Part shown: positions 1-8,593 of the stretch, in pieces
How positions within the stretch are numbered: position 1 is the stretch's first letter
Layout: every line of letters starts with the position of its first letter
Position numbers and translations under genes: made by a program
The notes under the pieces: generated by a model
Database searches by the model: none
What the model was told of the DNA's origin: nothing
What the model saw: the letters and a program-made list of their open reading frames with translations, nothing else
From: Rhizobium sp. L1K21
GTDB lineage: Bacteria; Pseudomonadota; Alphaproteobacteria; Rhizobiales; Rhizobiaceae
Length of the DNA stretch: 64,000 nt
Reading direction: 5' to 3'
NCBI RefSeq assembly: GCF_024055895.1
Contig: NZ_JAMXLE010000005.1
Coordinates: forward strand, 62,001-126,000

Positions 1-50
1 TGCAGCTTTCCGGCGAATTGGATCTCATCGCGCTCAAGTGGGGCAAATAG
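1..50 (+). CDS. C-terminal end of an upstream gene (partial)
   Basis: An open frame enters from the left edge and stops at TAG 48-50, ending in ...DLIALKWGK. Only about 15 residues are visible, so the product cannot be named. It is called coding because it runs open to a stop that is followed about 40 bases later by a strong intrinsic terminator, which is where a transcription unit would end. Confidence 0.5.
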   Translation, partial: QLSGELDLIALKWGK

Positions 51-87
51 GCCCGGCCTGAAATCCATCCTGTACAAGGGCTTTCAT

Positions 88-124
88 TCAGCGCCGATCC
101 CCACTAGGGTCGGCGCTGAATTTT
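88..124 (+). terminator. Rho-independent terminator
   Basis: Arms TTCAGCGCCGA (88-98) and TCGGCGCTGAA (110-120) form an 11-bp perfect stem around an 11-base loop, directly followed by TTTT. It closes the transcription unit that ends at position 50. Confidence 0.85.
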
Positions 125-214
125 ACCGTTGGCATGGTGATGCGGCGGCAGGACCAACCGGGATCCCGTGCTGCCGACGTTTTCTCTCCATGCGCAATTC
201 AGGATCAGGTTCTG

Positions 215-1372
215 ATGCAGCACAGTGCGACCCGTCTTTGTGTGCCTTTCCCATCCCTTCGCTGGGAGGCGCAGGCAAAATGTGCTGCGATCCTCATTCT
301 TCTTTTGATGGCCGTTTTGCTGGCAGGTTGCGGCACGAGGCCGACGGACGCCGTCTTGGCCCCTGTCGCCTTGAAGGAAAAACCTTGGCGGCAGGTGACG
401 ATTTATGCCGTGACCACCAGAACACCCAACGAGGACGGCAGAGGATTTGACAGCGGCAGAGCCGAAGACGTGCGGTATATGCGTTACACGCTTTCGATAC
501 CGCGCTCGCACGAGCCCGGAAATATCGAATATCCCGACCGCAAGCCGGACCCGGAAAAGAGCTTCACCGTTATCGCCGCCGAGCAAATCAGCCACGCCGC
601 TTTCCTGCAGGCAATCGCGAAGAGCCGCGCCCAGGACAAGGAGGTCGGCGTTTTCGTTCACGGCTTCAATTACACCTTTCAGGAATCGCTTTTCCGCATG
701 GCGCAGATGGCTGCTGACGCGAATGTGGACGGGGTGTCGGTGCTCTTCGCGTGGCCATCCGAAGGCGAATTGCGCGGCTATATAGCCGACAAGGACTCAG
801 CCACCTATTCGCGCGATCAGCTGACGCACCTGCTCGACGACCTCACCCGCAGCCACAGCGGCAGAACGGTTGTCATCGGCCACAGCATGGGCGGATGGCT
901 CACCATGGAGGCGCTGCGCCAATTGCGGCTCACGGGCCAGGATCGCGCGCTCAACCATCTGTCGGTCATTCTGGCCGCGCCCGACATTGATGTCGATGTT
1001 TTTCGCGCCCAACTGAAGGTCGTCGGGCGGCTGCGGACGCCGCTCGTTCTGCTGGTTTCGCCCGATGACCGGGCGCTCTACCTTTCGAGCCTTCTTGCCG
1101 GAGATGAACGCGCGGGCTCCATCAATATCAATGATCCTCTTATCAACAAAGCGGTCGTCAGGGCCAATGTCACCGTTGTCGACATCTCGGAGTTGACGTC
1201 CAGCGATGGCACCAATCACGACCGATTCAAGGAGCTTGCGGCGATCTATCCAAAATTGAAGGCCGATGCGCAGGTGAACAAGGTCCAGCAAGCCGGCGTC
1301 TTTGTTTTCAATGCGGTCAACAACACGCTCTTTTCGCCCTTTACTGCCGCCGCTGCAGCCACACGCCAATAG
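215..1372 (+). CDS. Alpha/beta hydrolase of the DUF900 type, putative lipoprotein
   Basis: Predicted esterase/lipase-like serine hydrolase, probably anchored in the cell envelope. With the start at 215 (385 aa) a hydrophobic stretch at residues 24-38 leads into a lipobox-like LLAGC, with Cys39 as the candidate lipidated residue. The fold signature is FVHGFNYTFQ near residue 148 (oxyanion region) and the nucleophile elbow VIGHSMGGW with Ser224. A late NHDRF gives a candidate catalytic His. The length fits DUF900 (PF05990) proteins. The frame is also open from 134, but that would put about 65 residues before the lipobox; 215 has AGGATCAGGT upstream and is preferred, though even so the n-region is long. 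It stands alone between a terminator and a toxin-antitoxin pair. The substrate is unknown. Confidence 0.75.
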   Translation: MQHSATRLCVPFPSLRWEAQAKCAAILILLLMAVLLAGCGTRPTDAVLAPVALKEKPWRQVTIYAVTTRTPNEDGRGFDSGRAEDVRYMRYTLSIPRSHEPGNIEYPDRKPDPEKSFTVIAAEQISHAAFLQAIAKSRAQDKEVGVFVHGFNYTFQESLFRMAQMAADANVDGVSVLFAWPSEGELRGYIADKDSATYSRDQLTHLLDDLTRSHSGRTVVIGHSMGGWLTMEALRQLRLTGQDRALNHLSVILAAPDIDVDVFRAQLKVVGRLRTPLVLLVSPDDRALYLSSLLAGDERAGSININDPLINKAVVRANVTVVDISELTSSDGTNHDRFKELAAIYPKLKADAQVNKVQQAGVFVFNAVNNTLFSPFTAAAAATRQ

Positions 1373-1382
1373 CACTCCTTGA

Positions 1383-1426
1383 ATGCCACGTTTATTGACG
1401 CTATATTGCGTCATAAGATATGGCAT
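1383..1426. promoter_or_regulatory. Nested palindromic operator of the Xre/RES operon
   Basis: Inner inverted repeat TGACGC-TATATT-GCGTCA (1396-1413) and outer repeat ATGCCA (1383-1388) / TGGCAT (1421-1426) share one dyad axis at 1404.5, giving a 44-bp symmetric region that ends 12 bases before the antitoxin start. A TTGACG -35-like element (1395-1400) lies inside. This is the usual place for autorepression by a Xre-type antitoxin; binding itself is inferred. Confidence 0.7.
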
Positions 1427-1438
1427 TTGGAGCTTGTC

Positions 1439-1789
1439 ATGGGCCTCGCACAATATTCAGACGACGGACTGTTTGCGCCGCAGAAGATTGCGGACGCCTT
1501 TCACACGACCATTGCAGATGTGGCGCGCACGGCGGGTTTGGGCAAGGATGCCGTTCAGCGCAAGGATCGCCTGCGCTCGAGCAAGACACAGAAGCGCCTG
1601 CGCGAAATGATTGAGATCATCAACAAGGTGCAGCCGCGTTTTGGCTCCGAGCTGATCGCCTATGCGTGGTACCGCTCCGAGCCCCTGTCCGGCTTTTCCG
1701 GCCAGACGGCGATGCAGCTCGTGACCGGCGGACGGGCAGGCGATGTGCTCGACTACATTGATGCGGTTGATGCAGGCGTTTATGCCTGA
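1439..1789 (+). CDS. Type II antitoxin, Xre/MbcA/ParS (DUF2384) family
   Basis: Antitoxin of a Xre-RES module, 116 aa. An N-terminal helical DNA-binding region (LFAPQKIADAFHTT, then DVARTAGLG) is followed by a C-terminal DUF2384-type segment containing LVTGGRAGDVLDYID, the toxin-binding part in this family. An upstream TTG at 1379 is in frame, but ATG 1439 has GGAG with six-base spacing and sits just after the operator, so it is the chosen start. Its stop TGA (1787-1789) overlaps the toxin ATG by one base, the translational coupling typical of such pairs. It is expected to neutralise the toxin and, with it, repress the operon through the palindromes upstream. Confidence 0.85.
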   Translation: MGLAQYSDDGLFAPQKIADAFHTTIADVARTAGLGKDAVQRKDRLRSSKTQKRLREMIEIINKVQPRFGSELIAYAWYRSEPLSGFSGQTAMQLVTGGRAGDVLDYIDAVDAGVYA

Positions 1790-2286
1790 TGCATTTTCGC
1801 GGCAAACTCTATCGCGCGCTGAACCCCGTCTATGCGCGCGAACCACTTTCCGGCAAGGGGGCTGCGCTTTACGGCGGGCGCTTTAATCCCAAGGGAACGC
1901 CTGCGCTTTATACCGCACTCTCTGTGATGACCGCCATTCGTGAATCCAACCAGATCGGCCATCTTCAGCCAACAACGCTGGTGTCCTACGAAGCCGACAT
2001 GGAAAATATCTTCGACAGTCGGGACGAGGCTGCATTGGACGCCCATCAGTTCAGCACCGCGCAATTGGCCGCCGAGGACTGGCGCGAGCGCATGCTGCTA
2101 GACGGCGAAGCGCCGATCCAGACATTTGCACGCAGGTTGATGGATGCCGGCTATCACGGTCTTCTGGTCAGAAGCTTTGCCCGCGGGGCCAAGCCCGACG
2201 ACCTCAATATGGTCCTGTGGAAATGGAGCGCAGACGCACCGCATCGGCTGAGATTGATTGACGATGATGGGCGACTGCTGCGCTGA
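1789..2286 (+). CDS. RES-domain toxin
   Basis: Toxin of the Xre-RES pair, 165 aa, a normal length for the family. RES toxins resemble ADP-ribosyltransferases and act on NAD+ (MbcT type) or ADP-ribosylate a target (ParT type). The name residues are visible: Arg9 in LYRAL, Glu52 in AIRES and Ser129 in LLVRSF, plus the conserved GGRFNPKGTPALYTA around Arg31. The gene overlaps the antitoxin stop by one base and has no room for its own promoter. It is intact, with no frameshift. The exact biochemical activity cannot be read from the sequence. Confidence 0.88.
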   Translation: MHFRGKLYRALNPVYAREPLSGKGAALYGGRFNPKGTPALYTALSVMTAIRESNQIGHLQPTTLVSYEADMENIFDSRDEAALDAHQFSTAQLAAEDWRERMLLDGEAPIQTFARRLMDAGYHGLLVRSFARGAKPDDLNMVLWKWSADAPHRLRLIDDDGRLLR

Positions 2287-2344
2287 ACGTCACACCAATA
2301 ACGGCATTTTTGACGTTGGCCGCGCTGGCCTATTCGCCTGGCCC

Positions 2345-5300
2345 TTACCGCCGCAGATCCTGCAACACCTCGCCCACATTTTCCCAAGCCGGTTTTTCCG
2401 GCGCGAAGCGCGCCCGCAGGTAAGCTGTCAATTCGCCGATCTGCTTGTCATCATAGAGCTTGCCGAAGGCCGGCATGGCCATAAGGGAAGCGCCCTCTCG
2501 ACCGGTCTTGGCGGCAAGGATGGCGGGCGCTTCATGACCATTCAGGATCGCCTGCAGCACATTGTTCGGCGAGGCGCTGTGCAGGTTGGAATTGAGCGCC
2601 AGCGATGTGAGGTCTGAATTTTCTCCGTGACAGCTTGCACAAGCCCCTTCGAAAATGCGGGCACCGCGCGGCGCAGTGACAAGCGCGCTGTCGCGGGCAG
2701 CCATCGAGGCTTCAAGCGCATCGGCTGCCCTCGCTTCCACCGCAGTTTCCCTGCCCTCAGCAAGATAGGTTGCCATCGCGCGGATATCGCTGTCAGGCAG
2801 CGCGGTGAAGGATTCGACAACCTCCGCCATCGGTCCACCGGCGGGGCCGTGGTGGGGCGAATGGCCATAGCGCAGATAGGCATAAAGCGCGTCCGCATCC
2901 CAGCCTGCCGGGCTCATCGAAGCTGTCGTCAGGGCAGGTGCCTCCCAGCCATCGGCGTAACCGCCTGCCAGATGCTGAGCCCCATCAAGCTCTGCCTGCA
3001 GCGCATTGCGCGGGCTGTGGCAGGCCGAACAGTGGCCAAGCGTTTCCACGAGATAGGCACCGCGATTCCACTCCGCAGATTTCGCTGCAACCGGGGTGAA
3101 GGTTTCGCTCTTGGCAAACATCGCATTCCACGCCGACATCAGCCAGCGTTGGTTGAAGGGGAAGGCGAGCTCTGTCTTGGCGACCGGCTTTGCCACCGCC
3201 TGCCCGCTCATCATATAGGCATAAAGCGCCTGCAGATCAGCATCGCTTGCACCGGCAAATGATGTGTAAGGATGGGCCGGGTAAAGGTGGTGGCCGTCGC
3301 GGCTGATGCCTTTGCGCATGGCCCGCTCAAAAGCGGGATAGGACCAATTGCCGATGCCGTTTTCGGGATCAGGCGAAATATTGGATGCAACGATATTGCC
3401 GAAGGGCGTTTCGAAAATGCGCCCGCCCCCAAAGGCCGTTCCATCGCTGCCCACATGGCAGACATTGCAGGCACCGGCTGCGGCCACCAGCCTGCCCTGC
3501 TCGATCGTTTGCGCCGAAAAGACGCCGCTGTCAGGCCGCGCAATGGTGGGGATGGCGGGTTTGATGGGGCTGAGCAACGCCAAGCCGCCGGCAGCCAATG
3601 CACCGAGACCGAGACCTGAGAGACCCGCGATCAGGCTTTTGCGCTTGGCCGGCTTGGGCTCTGTCGGCCTGGTTTCTTCTTCCGGCTCCCGCTCGTTCAA
3701 CGCCGCCAAGACACGCTCGGGCGTCAACGGCAGTTCGCGGAAACGAATGCCGATGGCGTCATAGACCGCATTGCAGATGGCTGCGGCACTCGGCACAGAT
3801 GCGCTTTCGCCTACGCCTAGCGGCGGCTCGTCAGGTCGCGGAATGAGCAGCGTTTCGATGGTCGGCAATTCGGGAAATTGCAGGATCGGATAAGTACCCC
3901 AATCCTTCGACGTGACCGCTGTTGGCGAAAACTCCACGCTTTCCTTCAGCGTACGGCTGATCGATTGCACCACATTGCCGTGGATCTGATGGCGCACCCC
4001 GTCGGGGTTGATCATCAGGCCGCTGTCCTGACCCGCCACCACACGCATGATGCCGATTTCGCCGGTCTTCTTATTGACGGCCACCTCTGTCGCCCAGGCT
4101 GCCCAGGCCGCCGCAGTGCCGGGAAACTTGCCGTGCACATAAACGGCATAGGCAAAGCCGCGACCATAGGCGATATCGCCTTCCGAGCCCATCGAGCCCG
4201 GCAGACTGTGTTCCACCCAGCCGGATTTTTCAGCCACCTCGCGCACGAGATCGACGGCGCGGGGATCGGTGAGATAGCGCAGGCGGTATTCCACCGGATC
4301 GACGCCGGCGGCAGCCGCCAGCTCGTCGATAAAACATTCATGCGCAAAGGTGTTGGGCATGGCCGAAACGCCACGCAGCCAGGCTGCGCGGGCAAGCTGC
4401 GGCATGTCATGCACCGCCACCTTCATATTGGGGAAGCTGTAGGGCGGGATTGCCGTGCGGTCCCCCATGTCGAAGGTGATCGGAATGGCAGGCACGCGGC
4501 CCGTCAGCAGATTTGCCAGAAGCGGCGCGCCATTTGAGGGATAACAGGTATCGAACTGGTAGGCGGCAAGACCGCCCTCCGCGTCGAGACCGCCCTTCAC
4601 GTCGATTACCTGTGCGGCACCTTTCGGTTCCCACTGGTGTTCCTGCTCGCGGGTGAGCTGCACGCGCACCGGCCGCCCCACAACGCGCGCCAGCAGAGCC
4701 GCATCGCCAGACACATCGTCGGCCCCGTTGCGGCCATAACAGCCGGCAGCTTCCAACCGCTCCACGGCAATATCATGCTCGGGCATCTTCATCAGCTGGG
4801 CAATATCGCGGCGCAACCAATGGGGGTTCTGCGTGCCGGACCAGACGGTGAGCTTGCCATCCTGATAATCGGCCACCGCGCAGGACGGACCGATGGAGCC
4901 ATGCATCTGATAGGGCCACACATAGGTGGCCTCAAAGGTCTGCGCGGCACCTTCCAGCCCGCGTTCGATATCACCTTTCTCGCCAAGCTTGCGCTCTTCA
5001 GACGGGTTGTTGCGCAGCGCTTCTTCCGGCGTGTTGAGGTCTGGCCGCACTTGCGGTTCACGCCAGACGACCTCCAGCCGGTCAGCGGCCTTGATCGCCT
5101 GTTCCTCGCGCTCGGCGACAATGCCGATGAAATCGCCGATGATGACGACATCAACAATGCCCTCAATATCGGCGATGGACTGGCGCTTCACCTCAATCAG
5201 GCTCGTGCCATAGTGGTCACCGAAATCCCAGCCCGCATAGGGCGGGCGCACCAGGCGTGCATGCAGCATGCCGGGCAGGCGCACATCATGCACATAGGCC

Positions 5301-5881
5301 CACTGGCCCGAGGTCTTGGCAGCAATGTCGTTGCGCGGCACGGATTGGCCCACCAACCGATACTCAGAAACGGGCTTGACCCGTGCCTGCGGATCAAGCG
5401 CCAGAAGACACTTTTCGCCCGCCACCAGATCGCCATAGGTGACCGACCAGTTTTCACCATTGGTCGGGCGGATGATACCATCCTCAACTGCTAGCTCTTC
5501 AGGTTTCAATCCACGCTCAACGGCCAGCTTATTCAGCAGGTAATGCCGTGCCGTCGCCGCGGATTGACGCAGCGGAATAGCGGAAATCTGGATCGTTTCA
5601 CTGGCAATCGTCGGCCCCTGATCCGGCACGGCATCGGTGGAGCCGAGCACCATGGTGACCGTATCGAAGGGAACATCGAGTTCTTCGGCGACGATCTGGG
5701 CAAGTGCGGTGCGAATGCCGGTGCCGAGATCCACATGACCGCAAAAGGCGGTGATGCCTGAAGGTTCGATAACGAGAAACAACTCGGCGTCAGGCGCAGC
5801 TGCCTGCGGATCACGCAGAACAAAAAGCCCCTCGCTTTTGGAGAGCCATTCGGCCTTTTTCGTGTCGCGAGGTGAGGTCAT
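2345..5881 (-). CDS. Molybdopterin hydroxylase large subunit fused to a tri-heme cytochrome c (NicB-like)
   Basis: Catalytic subunit of a xanthine-oxidase-family hydroxylase, 1178 aa. The first ~740 residues are the Mo-binding region, with motifs GYGRNGADDVSGDA and GVGESASVPSAA (the Glu of GVGE is the usual general base). A hydrophobic stretch near residues 745-770 may anchor it in the membrane. The C-terminal third holds three heme c sites: CNVCH (~805), CSACH (~951), CASCH (~1081). This architecture and length match NicB, the nicotinate dehydrogenase subunit that passes electrons to the respiratory chain, and isoquinoline 1-oxidoreductase relatives. The small Fe-S partner is directly upstream. 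An open frame continues to 5950, but its extra 23 residues encode a palindromic repeat, and ATG 5881 has AGGGAG eight bases upstream. The substrate is unknown; an N-heterocycle is inferred. Confidence 0.85.
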   Translation of the reverse strand: MTSPRDTKKAEWLSKSEGLFVLRDPQAAAPDAELFLVIEPSGITAFCGHVDLGTGIRTALAQIVAEELDVPFDTVTMVLGSTDAVPDQGPTIASETIQISAIPLRQSAATARHYLLNKLAVERGLKPEELAVEDGIIRPTNGENWSVTYGDLVAGEKCLLALDPQARVKPVSEYRLVGQSVPRNDIAAKTSGQWAYVHDVRLPGMLHARLVRPPYAGWDFGDHYGTSLIEVKRQSIADIEGIVDVVIIGDFIGIVAEREEQAIKAADRLEVVWREPQVRPDLNTPEEALRNNPSEERKLGEKGDIERGLEGAAQTFEATYVWPYQMHGSIGPSCAVADYQDGKLTVWSGTQNPHWLRRDIAQLMKMPEHDIAVERLEAAGCYGRNGADDVSGDAALLARVVGRPVRVQLTREQEHQWEPKGAAQVIDVKGGLDAEGGLAAYQFDTCYPSNGAPLLANLLTGRVPAIPITFDMGDRTAIPPYSFPNMKVAVHDMPQLARAAWLRGVSAMPNTFAHECFIDELAAAAGVDPVEYRLRYLTDPRAVDLVREVAEKSGWVEHSLPGSMGSEGDIAYGRGFAYAVYVHGKFPGTAAAWAAWATEVAVNKKTGEIGIMRVVAGQDSGLMINPDGVRHQIHGNVVQSISRTLKESVEFSPTAVTSKDWGTYPILQFPELPTIETLLIPRPDEPPLGVGESASVPSAAAICNAVYDAIGIRFRELPLTPERVLAALNEREPEEETRPTEPKPAKRKSLIAGLSGLGLGALAAGGLALLSPIKPAIPTIARPDSGVFSAQTIEQGRLVAAAGACNVCHVGSDGTAFGGGRIFETPFGNIVASNISPDPENGIGNWSYPAFERAMRKGISRDGHHLYPAHPYTSFAGASDADLQALYAYMMSGQAVAKPVAKTELAFPFNQRWLMSAWNAMFAKSETFTPVAAKSAEWNRGAYLVETLGHCSACHSPRNALQAELDGAQHLAGGYADGWEAPALTTASMSPAGWDADALYAYLRYGHSPHHGPAGGPMAEVVESFTALPDSDIRAMATYLAEGRETAVEARAADALEASMAARDSALVTAPRGARIFEGACASCHGENSDLTSLALNSNLHSASPNNVLQAILNGHEAPAILAAKTGREGASLMAMPAFGKLYDDKQIGELTAYLRARFAPEKPAWENVGEVLQDLRR

Positions 5882-5895
5882 GCGGCTTGCTCCCT

Positions 5896-5946
5896 CTTTC
5901 TCCCCTTGGGGAGAAATGTCGCGCGCAGCGTGACAATGAGGGGTTC
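5896..5946. repeat. Palindromic intergenic repeat, left half (copy A)
   Basis: Contains TTCTCCCC-TT-GGGGAGAA, then an inner TGTC/GACA stem, and ends in GAGGGGTT. It is the left half of the element found whole at 8459, 53615, 54939 and 56286. Its matching right half lies about 200 bp away inside the neighbouring gene (6148-6194). The inner loop is identical to that of the copy at 8459. Such elements are widespread in Hyphomicrobiales (RIME or Bru-RS-like). Confidence 0.8.
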
Positions 5947-6109
5947 CCATTGCGATAGGTCACCTGGGGCAAATTTCGTCGCGTGATAAATGGGCGTTGT
6001 CAAACTTCTGTCGAGCGGAACCAATATTGTGGGCAACGCTTCTTTCTTTTCAGAGAGCTTGCGTGCACGACCGGTTGCCCAAGGTTTTCTAAGCCACGCC
6101 TGCGATCTT

Positions 6110-6673
6110 TCAGTCATGGAAATCCCTGTTTTCAACGCCAGAAGGAGAACCCCTCATCCGGCCTTCGGCCACCTTCTCCCCAAGGGGAGAAGAAAGGGGG
6201 CTCGCCCCCGCCATCATATCAGCTGCTTCGCGGGCGGCGGCGAGGATTTCCATGTGGGTGCCGCAGCGACAGAGGTGGTGGCGGAGCGCCTGTTTTATGT
6301 CGTCGTCGGATGGATTGGGGTTGGTGTTCAAAAGACCTGTCACCGCTATGATCATGCCGTTGATGCAATAGCCGCACTGGGCGGCATTATGCTTGACGAA
6401 AGCAGCTTGCACGGGGTTCGGGTTCTGCGGCGAACCTAGCCCTTCCAGCGTGGTGATTTCGGTCTTGCCGACAGCCTCCAGCGGCACCATGCAGGCGCGC
6501 ACGGGCTTGCCATTGGCCAGCACGGCGCAGGCGCCACACTGGGCAAGCCCGCAGCCATATTTCGGGCCGTTCAGTTGAAGGTCGTTGCGCAGGATATAGA
6601 GAAGCGGGGTGTCGGGCTCGGCATGCACGCGCGATGCCTTGCCGTTGACTTGAATTTCAAATTCTCGCGCCAT
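6110..6673 (-). CDS. [2Fe-2S] small subunit of molybdenum hydroxylase (NicA-like)
   Basis: Electron-transfer subunit carrying two [2Fe-2S] clusters, 187 aa. The plant-ferredoxin-like N-terminus has CGLAQCGACAVL with a fourth Cys in VRAC; the C-terminal helical domain has QCGYC and LCRCGT. These are the standard cluster ligands of xanthine-oxidase-family small subunits. It starts 24 bases after hyuB, with AAAGGA/GGGGA upstream. The conserved domain ends near AADMMAG (~residue 155). The last ~30 residues (SPLSSPLGEKVAEGRMRG and on) are translated from the right half of a palindromic repeat, so the C-terminus is an insertion-derived extension. NicA-type proteins are usually close to 155 aa. It partners with the molybdopterin/cytochrome c protein encoded next. 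Confidence 0.88.
   Translation of the reverse strand: MAREFEIQVNGKASRVHAEPDTPLLYILRNDLQLNGPKYGCGLAQCGACAVLANGKPVRACMVPLEAVGKTEITTLEGLGSPQNPNPVQAAFVKHNAAQCGYCINGMIIAVTGLLNTNPNPSDDDIKQALRHHLCRCGTHMEILAAAREAADMMAGASPLSSPLGEKVAEGRMRGSPSGVENRDFHD
6148..6194. repeat. Palindromic intergenic repeat, right half (copy B)
   Basis: AACCCCTCATCCGGCC...GGCCACCTTCTCCCCAAGGGGAGAAG, the right half of the repeat family, lying within the 3' end of the 2Fe-2S subunit gene. It supplies the last residues and reading-frame extension of that protein. It pairs with copy A across about 200 bp. Confidence 0.8.
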
Positions 6674-6696
6674 GTCCCCGATCCTTTCGCGCCAAG

Positions 6697-8445
6697 CTAT
6701 CCTTTTGAAGCGGCGAGCCGCAAGCGGTTCGTTTCATCATCGTCAGGCCAGTTGTCCTGTCCGAGCGCAACGCCGAAATAGGACCTGGCTTCGTCTTGCG
6801 TATAACGTCCCAGCCGCACGTCTTCGGCGACCAGTGCCGGATCGCGCTTGTAGGGATCGCCATAGCCACCACCGCCCGGCGTACCGACACGCACGCGGTC
6901 ACCGGCGCGCAGCGGAATATCCTGCGCCTTGGAGAGATGTTCGGGAACAATGGTCTGTCCGCCTTTGCGAATTTCCACCGAATTCGGTTTGCCATCGCGG
7001 CCACCCAATGCACCGGGAGGTCCAAAGCGGCCATGGTCCATCACAAAGCTCGCCGTTGCCTCGCCGCGCAGCAGTTCCACCTCGTAGTCAAGCCCAAAAC
7101 CACCGCGATGGAGGCCCGCCCCACCGGAACCCTCGCGCAGCGCATAGCGGCGATAGAGAACCGGGAATTGCTGTTCCATGATTTCCACCGGCGGGGCCTT
7201 GGAAATACCGATGGTGGAGCAGCCGTTGGCCAGCCCGTCATGGTCGGCATTGCCGCCATAACCACCGCCAGAAATCTGGTACATGACATAGCCGCGCTCG
7301 CGCAGCGGATCATGGCCGCCGAGTGCGAAATTGCCGGATGAGCCAGCCGGTGCTGCGGTGACCCGATCCGGCAATGCCTCCACCAGCGCGGAGAAGACCG
7401 CTTCGGCAATGCGCTGGCTCACTTCAGCCGCGCAGCCGGAAACGGGTCGCGGATATTGCGCGTCAAGGAACGTACCCTCAGGCCTGATCACCTTCAGCGG
7501 CTCGAAAGCGCCCGCACTGATCGGCACATCGGGAAAGATGTGGCGCATGGCGAGATAGACAGACGAAAGCGTGGTGGCGAGCACCGAGTTCATCGGTCCC
7601 ATGCAGGGCTTGGATGAACCCGTGAAGTCAAACTCCAGCTCGTCGTCGGTGGCCGTGATTTTCAGCCGGATTTCGAGTGGTTCATTAACGACGCCGTCGC
7701 TGTCGACATAGGCGACCGATGTATAGGTGCCGTTCGGGATGAGCTTGATATTGGCGCGCATCTGTTCTGCCGCGCGGGTGCGCAATTCGCTGATCGCCTC
7801 CTTCACCACATGGTCGCCGTACCGGTCGAGAATGCGGTTGAGCCGCTGCTCGCCCACCAGCAGAGCCGCGGCCTGCGCCTTCACATCACCGATACGCTGG
7901 TCGGCCACGCGAATGTTGGAACAGATGATGGCGTAAATCTCATCATCCAGCTTGCCTTCCTTGAAAAGCTTCACCGGCGGCAGGCGCAAACCTTCCTGCT
8001 CCACCGCTGTTGCGGAAGCCGAAAAGCCACCCGGAACCGCGCCACCCGTATCGGGCCAGTGGCCGGTATTGGACAGCCAGCAGAAGATTTCGCCGCGGCG
8101 ATAAACGGGCATGGCAAAGCGCACATCCATCAGGTGCGTGCCGCCAAGATAGGGATCGTTGACGATGTAGATGTCACCCGGTTTGGGAGCGCGCGCCTTG
8201 CCGTCGCGGATCATCTCGATCAGCGTCCTGGTGGAATATTGCATCGTGCCGACAAAGACCGGCAGGCCCGTGGCACCTTGCGAAATCAGCGAGCCGTCAA
8301 CGGCGGAATAGATGCCGTCAGACCGGTCATTGGCCTCTGCAATCACGGGGGAGAAGGCCGCGCGCGAAAAGGTCAGATCCATTTCATCGCAGACCTGCTG
8401 CAGGCCGGACTGGATAACGGTGAGCGTAATGGGGTCAATGGTCAT
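6697..8445 (-). CDS. hyuB: Hydantoinase B / oxoprolinase B-family subunit
   Basis: B subunit of an ATP-dependent hydantoinase/oxoprolinase-type enzyme (PF02538), 582 aa, full length. It opens with DPITLTVIQSGLQQVCDEMD and carries the family signature DIYIVNDPYLGGTHLMDV, the Gly-rich GGGYGGNADHDGL and the closing GGGGYGDPYKRDP. Together with HyuA it forms a complex that hydrolyses or carboxylates cyclic amides or ketones at the cost of ATP; known relatives include N-methylhydantoinase, 5-oxoprolinase, caprolactamase and acetone/acetophenone carboxylases. It lies 148 bp after hyuA (the gap holds repeat copy C) and 24 bp before the Mo-hydroxylase small subunit, so all four genes look co-transcribed. 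The substrate is not predictable from the sequence. Confidence 0.88.
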   Translation of the reverse strand: MTIDPITLTVIQSGLQQVCDEMDLTFSRAAFSPVIAEANDRSDGIYSAVDGSLISQGATGLPVFVGTMQYSTRTLIEMIRDGKARAPKPGDIYIVNDPYLGGTHLMDVRFAMPVYRRGEIFCWLSNTGHWPDTGGAVPGGFSASATAVEQEGLRLPPVKLFKEGKLDDEIYAIICSNIRVADQRIGDVKAQAAALLVGEQRLNRILDRYGDHVVKEAISELRTRAAEQMRANIKLIPNGTYTSVAYVDSDGVVNEPLEIRLKITATDDELEFDFTGSSKPCMGPMNSVLATTLSSVYLAMRHIFPDVPISAGAFEPLKVIRPEGTFLDAQYPRPVSGCAAEVSQRIAEAVFSALVEALPDRVTAAPAGSSGNFALGGHDPLRERGYVMYQISGGGYGGNADHDGLANGCSTIGISKAPPVEIMEQQFPVLYRRYALREGSGGAGLHRGGFGLDYEVELLRGEATASFVMDHGRFGPPGALGGRDGKPNSVEIRKGGQTIVPEHLSKAQDIPLRAGDRVRVGTPGGGGYGDPYKRDPALVAEDVRLGRYTQDEARSYFGVALGQDNWPDDDETNRLRLAASKG

Positions 8446-8458
8446 TGGTTATGCTCCA

Positions 8459-8577
8459 CTTTCTCCCCTTGGGGAGAAATGTCGCGCGCAGCGTGACAAT
8501 GAGGGGTTTTTCCATAGAGGTCTCGTGAGAACCCCTCATCCGGCCTTTGGCCACCTTCTCCCCAAGGGGAGAAGTAA
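8459..8577. repeat. Palindromic intergenic repeat, complete (copy C)
   Basis: A complete element between hyuA and hyuB. The left half has TTCTCCCCTTGGGGAGAA and an inner TGTC/GACA stem ending GAGGGGTT; the right half runs AACCCCTCATCCGG...TTCTCCCCAAGGGGAGAA. The two halves form a large imperfect palindrome able to fold into a long hairpin in the hyuA-hyuB message. Confidence 0.85.
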
Positions 8578-8593
8578 AGGATAATGGTCGCGC

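Noticed and set aside
5882-5950. N-terminal extension of the Mo/cytochrome subunit to an ATG at 5950
   Set aside because: The 23 extra residues encode the repeat (RDISPQGEKEG); ATG 5881 has its own Shine-Dalgarno sequence.
5878-6135. 85-codon minus-strand frame between the Fe-S subunit and the Mo-subunit genes
   Set aside because: Its C-terminal part is the palindromic repeat read as protein (LRATFLPKGRKREQAA) and no family or ribosome site supports it.
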